DNA of 64,000 bases, taken from assembly GCA_021613535.1 (NCBI GenBank), contig CP075496.1:13020001-13084000 (forward strand). Direction: 5' to 3'. Positions 61,321 to 64,000 of the stretch are shown piece by piece. Below the pieces are notes generated by a model. That model was not told the origin of the DNA, made no database searches, and saw only the letters and a list, made by a program, of their open reading frames with translations. The stretch's first letter is position 1; each line of letters starts with the position of its first letter. The position numbers and the translations under genes are program-made. Origin of the DNA: Adineta vaga. Its lineage: Eukaryota; Rotifera.

Positions 61321-61566
61321 AATAGTCTACCCCTCCTTGTTCTGGTCATTTTGATAGCCAGAAACCCCGTACACTTCAATTTACTATATTGCACTTGCAG
61401 CGACAACCAGCGACTCGTTTAGCCTGTCAAGTCCTACGTTGATGAGTCATCAATGAATCTGATTGGTTTAAAGACATCAATGAGAAGTCCACTGTTTATT
61501 TATTTATCTCATAGTACTGTACAAGCTTATAGTTTGATTACGATTGTGAAAGAAGACGAATAATCG

Positions 61567-63245
61567 ATGGCTAGTCAAGCTAAAAATACTTTTGAAATCC
61601 CAAAATGGTCAGTTGAAATTTGATTTCATTCTTGTTGACCAATAATAGAACTGTTCTTTTTTTTAGGGCTGGGAAACCTGTAGCTGGTTTACATTTAGAT
61701 GTTGTAAAAGACGGCAGATTGATACAAGTTAGTTTAAAATATCTATCTTATAAATTATTTAAAATTTTTCTATATTTCTTCTAGAAATTAATGATTGATG
61801 AAAAGAAATGTTATTTTTTTGGACGAAATAAAGAATTATGTGATTTTACTAGTAAGATATTGTTTCAATTTCATTCTATAGATAAAGAGATTTTTCTTTG
61901 TGTTTAGTTGATCATGCCTCATGTTCACGAGTACATGCTGCACTTCTTTGGCATAAAGAACTCAGTCGACCATTTCTAATTGATCTTGGTGCAAGTAATA
62001 AATTTTCTTATTATCTTCTTTCAACAACAATAGAGAAGATATTTATTTTTATTTGTTTGTAGCACATGGAACATTTATAGGACATATACGATTGGAAGAT
62101 CATAAACCACAACAAGTACATATTGATAGTGAGATTCATTTTGGTGAATCAAGTCGTATTTATATTATTCGTGAACGTCCACAAATACAGGGAAATAAAC
62201 TTCATCATATGTTTGGTAGTAATGCTAATACACTTAATTCTAATAATGATGCAAACGGTGATCACAATGATGAAAATCGTGATGGAAATAGTTCGTTTTC
62301 AATGCCAGAATCAGAAGTTGAACTTGATGTAAGATAATTTAATGAAATCTAACACGATATTCAAGAACTTTTCTTGTCTGTTTTTTTAGAATTTAACAGA
62401 ATTCAATACTGCACATAATCGACGTATTGCACAAATTGTTCAAATCACTGATTTACCTAATGTACCAACTGTTAAAAGAAAACGACGAAACGTAACATTT
62501 AACGAAGAAGATGATGTAATTAATCCAGGTTTGTTCATAGACGAAAAAAGGAAACTAAAGGACGTATTAATAAATTCTTTATTTTTTCTAGAGGATATCG
62601 ATCCAAATGTTGGTCGATTTCGTAATCTTATTCAAACAACTGTTATTGTACCGAAGGTTAGTTTAACGTCTTAGAGATAGAATGACTGTAGTAATCAGCA
62701 ATTGTAGCGAACTCGAACGATATTTTAGTCTCTATTCAGATGTTCTTTGATATATTCAAAATACTAACAAATCTAGTAATATTTTTGTATTCACTAGAAA
62801 CGAAAATTTGATCATCCAACTGTTAGTCATCTTGGTATCGATACTGCTCAAAAGCATGCCCAAGCATTCCACTATTCACAACTTTATGATGCTAGCCATC
62901 CCATTCATAGTGACACATCTGCTGATGCACCGAATCCACTACAAACGCAACATTTAAGTGTAGCAGCAAAACTTGGTAAATAAATTATCTAAATATATAT
63001 ATATTTATGTTTTAATTCATTTTAAATATTATCTTCTAGGAATAGCAGTACCAAATCTAGCACCTGATCTTCGCGATTATGATGTAACTGCATCTTCAGT
63101 ACCAATTCTCCCAAAGATAACATCAGCTTCGTTAGAATCATCCGCATCTGACTCGAATAATAGTCTCGGACCAAAGAAAAAGAAATATGCTAAAGAAGCT
63201 TGGCCTGGCAAACGACCATCTGGTTCAGTGTTACTTGTTAAATGA
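61567..63245 (+). CDS. PPP1R8: Nuclear inhibitor of protein phosphatase 1 (NIPP1)
   Basis: Multi-exon gene. The start reads FEIPKWAGKPVAGLHLDVVK. The FHA domain contains CYFFGRNKELCDF, DHASCSRVHAALLWH, LIDLGATHGTFIG and IHFGESSRIYIIRERP. An acidic Asn/Asp-rich linker follows, then the PP1-docking RVxF-type site KRKRRNVTFNEED, the conserved block INPEDIDPNVGRFRNLIQTT and a C-terminal region ending PKKKKYAKEAWPGKRPSGSV. NIPP1 targets PP1 in nuclear speckles, binds phosphorylated splicing factors (such as SF3B1 and CDC5L) through its FHA domain, and links to PRC2. All main modules are present. The docking motif has N in place of the usual S/R-V context but keeps V-x-F. Confidence 0.9.
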
Positions 63246-63350
63246 TTTTTTTTCTCTTTTTTTTGTACAGTGGACGTGTTTTGTTCTCTTCTCTCTCTCT
63301 CTCTCTAACTGTCTTGTTATAAAAAATCTGAGCTGAAATCTTACTTTCAG
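63246..63350 (+). promoter_or_regulatory. Short pyrimidine-rich intercistronic spacer with a splice acceptor at the next ATG
   Basis: Only 105 bp separate the PPP1R8 stop from the next gene's ATG. The spacer contains a run of TCTCTCTCTCTC (about 63288-63306), and TTACTTTCAG lies directly before ATG at 63351. That is the layout of a trans-splice acceptor or a 5'UTR intron end. Confidence 0.45.
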
Positions 63351-64000
63351 ATGAATTTCCATCCTTCATACGATGACAAAGATACCATTATTCACCGGTA
63401 AATAAATAAAATTTCACAAACAATCTCTATTTTAAATCTTTAGTCTACAAACACATATAAGTATACTTGAACAACAACAAAATTCAAATGGTTATTTTTC
63501 CTATGAAGAAACTCCGTCATTTAATGAGCAAGTACGAGGAAAATTTAACATTTTTATTCTCTTCTAAATTCAAATTTTGATTTATTCATAGTATTCGATT
63601 GATAATCAACCGAAAGAAGATGTTATTACATTAGAAAAACTTCTTCAGTAAGATTTCAATATTGATTTACTAAACTTTATTATTATCTATAATAGAAAAC
63701 GTGAATATGAATTAGAACAATTACGTGAACAACTTAATCAACATCAACAACAAGCTGAGGAAAAACTTCAACGAACAATTGATCAAGTAAGATTCTATCG
63801 AAAAATCTTGTTGAAGAAAAACAATCATAACTTTTTCTTAGGTTAATCATTTTGAACAAAAACTATCTATTGTTGAAAATGATCGTACGAACCTTCGTCA
63901 ACAATTACAATTATTACAAGATGAAAATGATCTGATTAAATCCTATATGAATCGTTTACCATCGGAAATTGAATATGAAAAACTTCAACAATCACATCGA
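63351..64000 (+). CDS. Coiled-coil protein, 5' part (runs off window)
   Basis: Starts MNFHPSYDDKDTIIH, followed by short exons: QTHISILEQQQNSNGYFSYE, then SIDNQPKEDVITLEKLL, KREYELEQLREQLNQHQQQA, VNHFEQKLSIVENDRTNLRQ and IKSYMNRLPSEIEYEKLQQS. From about residue 70 it is continuous heptad-rich helix. Introns are about 45-60 nt. It could be a centrosomal protein of the CEP85 type, but only about 150 residues are visible and I do not insist on this. The gene is incomplete at the window edge. Confidence 0.6.

Noticed and set aside
1-64000. Search for CRISPR arrays, prokaryotic operons, rRNA or tRNA genes
   Set aside because: No regularly spaced repeats, no Shine-Dalgarno-led gene strings and no cloverleaf or rRNA signatures; the window is eukaryotic nuclear DNA.

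Overview
This is a eukaryotic (metazoan) nuclear window. It is AT-rich, gene-dense and built of intron-containing genes, with mostly canonical GT-AG introns of about 44 to 70 nt. Gene content (a CFAP47-type axonemal protein, ELAV/Hu-like, NR2E1-like receptor, BNIP3, PPP1R8, RASSF-like) is animal. The very short introns, single-exon accessory genes, a bacterial-type GIN/DUF2807 gene and a KCTD-TLDc protein fit a rotifer, most likely a bdelloid. The taxon is my inference and no marker gene proves it.

Layout. 1-14068 (minus): 3'-truncated CFAP47, whose 1.5-kb intron at 8251-9748 hosts two tiny secreted cysteine-rich peptide genes, one per strand. 14690-15445 (plus): BNIP3/NIX-type mitophagy receptor. 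16825-25915 (minus): five genes, namely a 98-aa DxNGDG calcium-motif protein, an intronless BTB(KCTD)-TLDc protein, a RASSF-like RA-domain protein, a kelch-repeat protein and an orphan single-pass membrane protein. 26244-33452 (minus): a coiled-coil protein of roughly 1,600 aa. 33994-53023 (plus): EIF4B, an ELAV-like protein with an RS-rich N-terminus, UBE2Z, PPM1G, an orphan very basic protein, an NR2E1-like receptor and UMPS. 53293-55667 (plus): two single-exon genes, a secreted GIN/DUF2807 protein and an orphan membrane protein. 55813-57672 (minus): RING-B-box-coiled-coil-ubiquitin-like protein. 58958-59764 (plus): a protein made only of a TDP-43-like N-terminal domain. 59850-60355 (plus): possible small membrane protein. 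60812-61320 (minus): frame-broken pseudogene. 61567-63245 (plus): PPP1R8/NIPP1, followed 105 bp later by the start of another coiled-coil gene that runs off the window.

The genes do not form one pathway. There are loose themes: cilium or centrosome (CFAP47, coiled-coil proteins), RNA and translation (EIF4B, ELAV-like, PPP1R8, TDP-43-like NTD), ubiquitin (UBE2Z, RING-UBL) and nuclear phosphatase control (PPM1G, PPP1R8). The accessory items most worth following are the nested peptides, the GIN/DUF2807 gene, the RING-UBL protein, the TDP-43 NTD-only gene and a 65-nt hairpin at 57964-58028. Exon boundaries were placed by eye from splice signals and reading-frame continuity. For several genes I checked that exon lengths sum to a multiple of three and say so.
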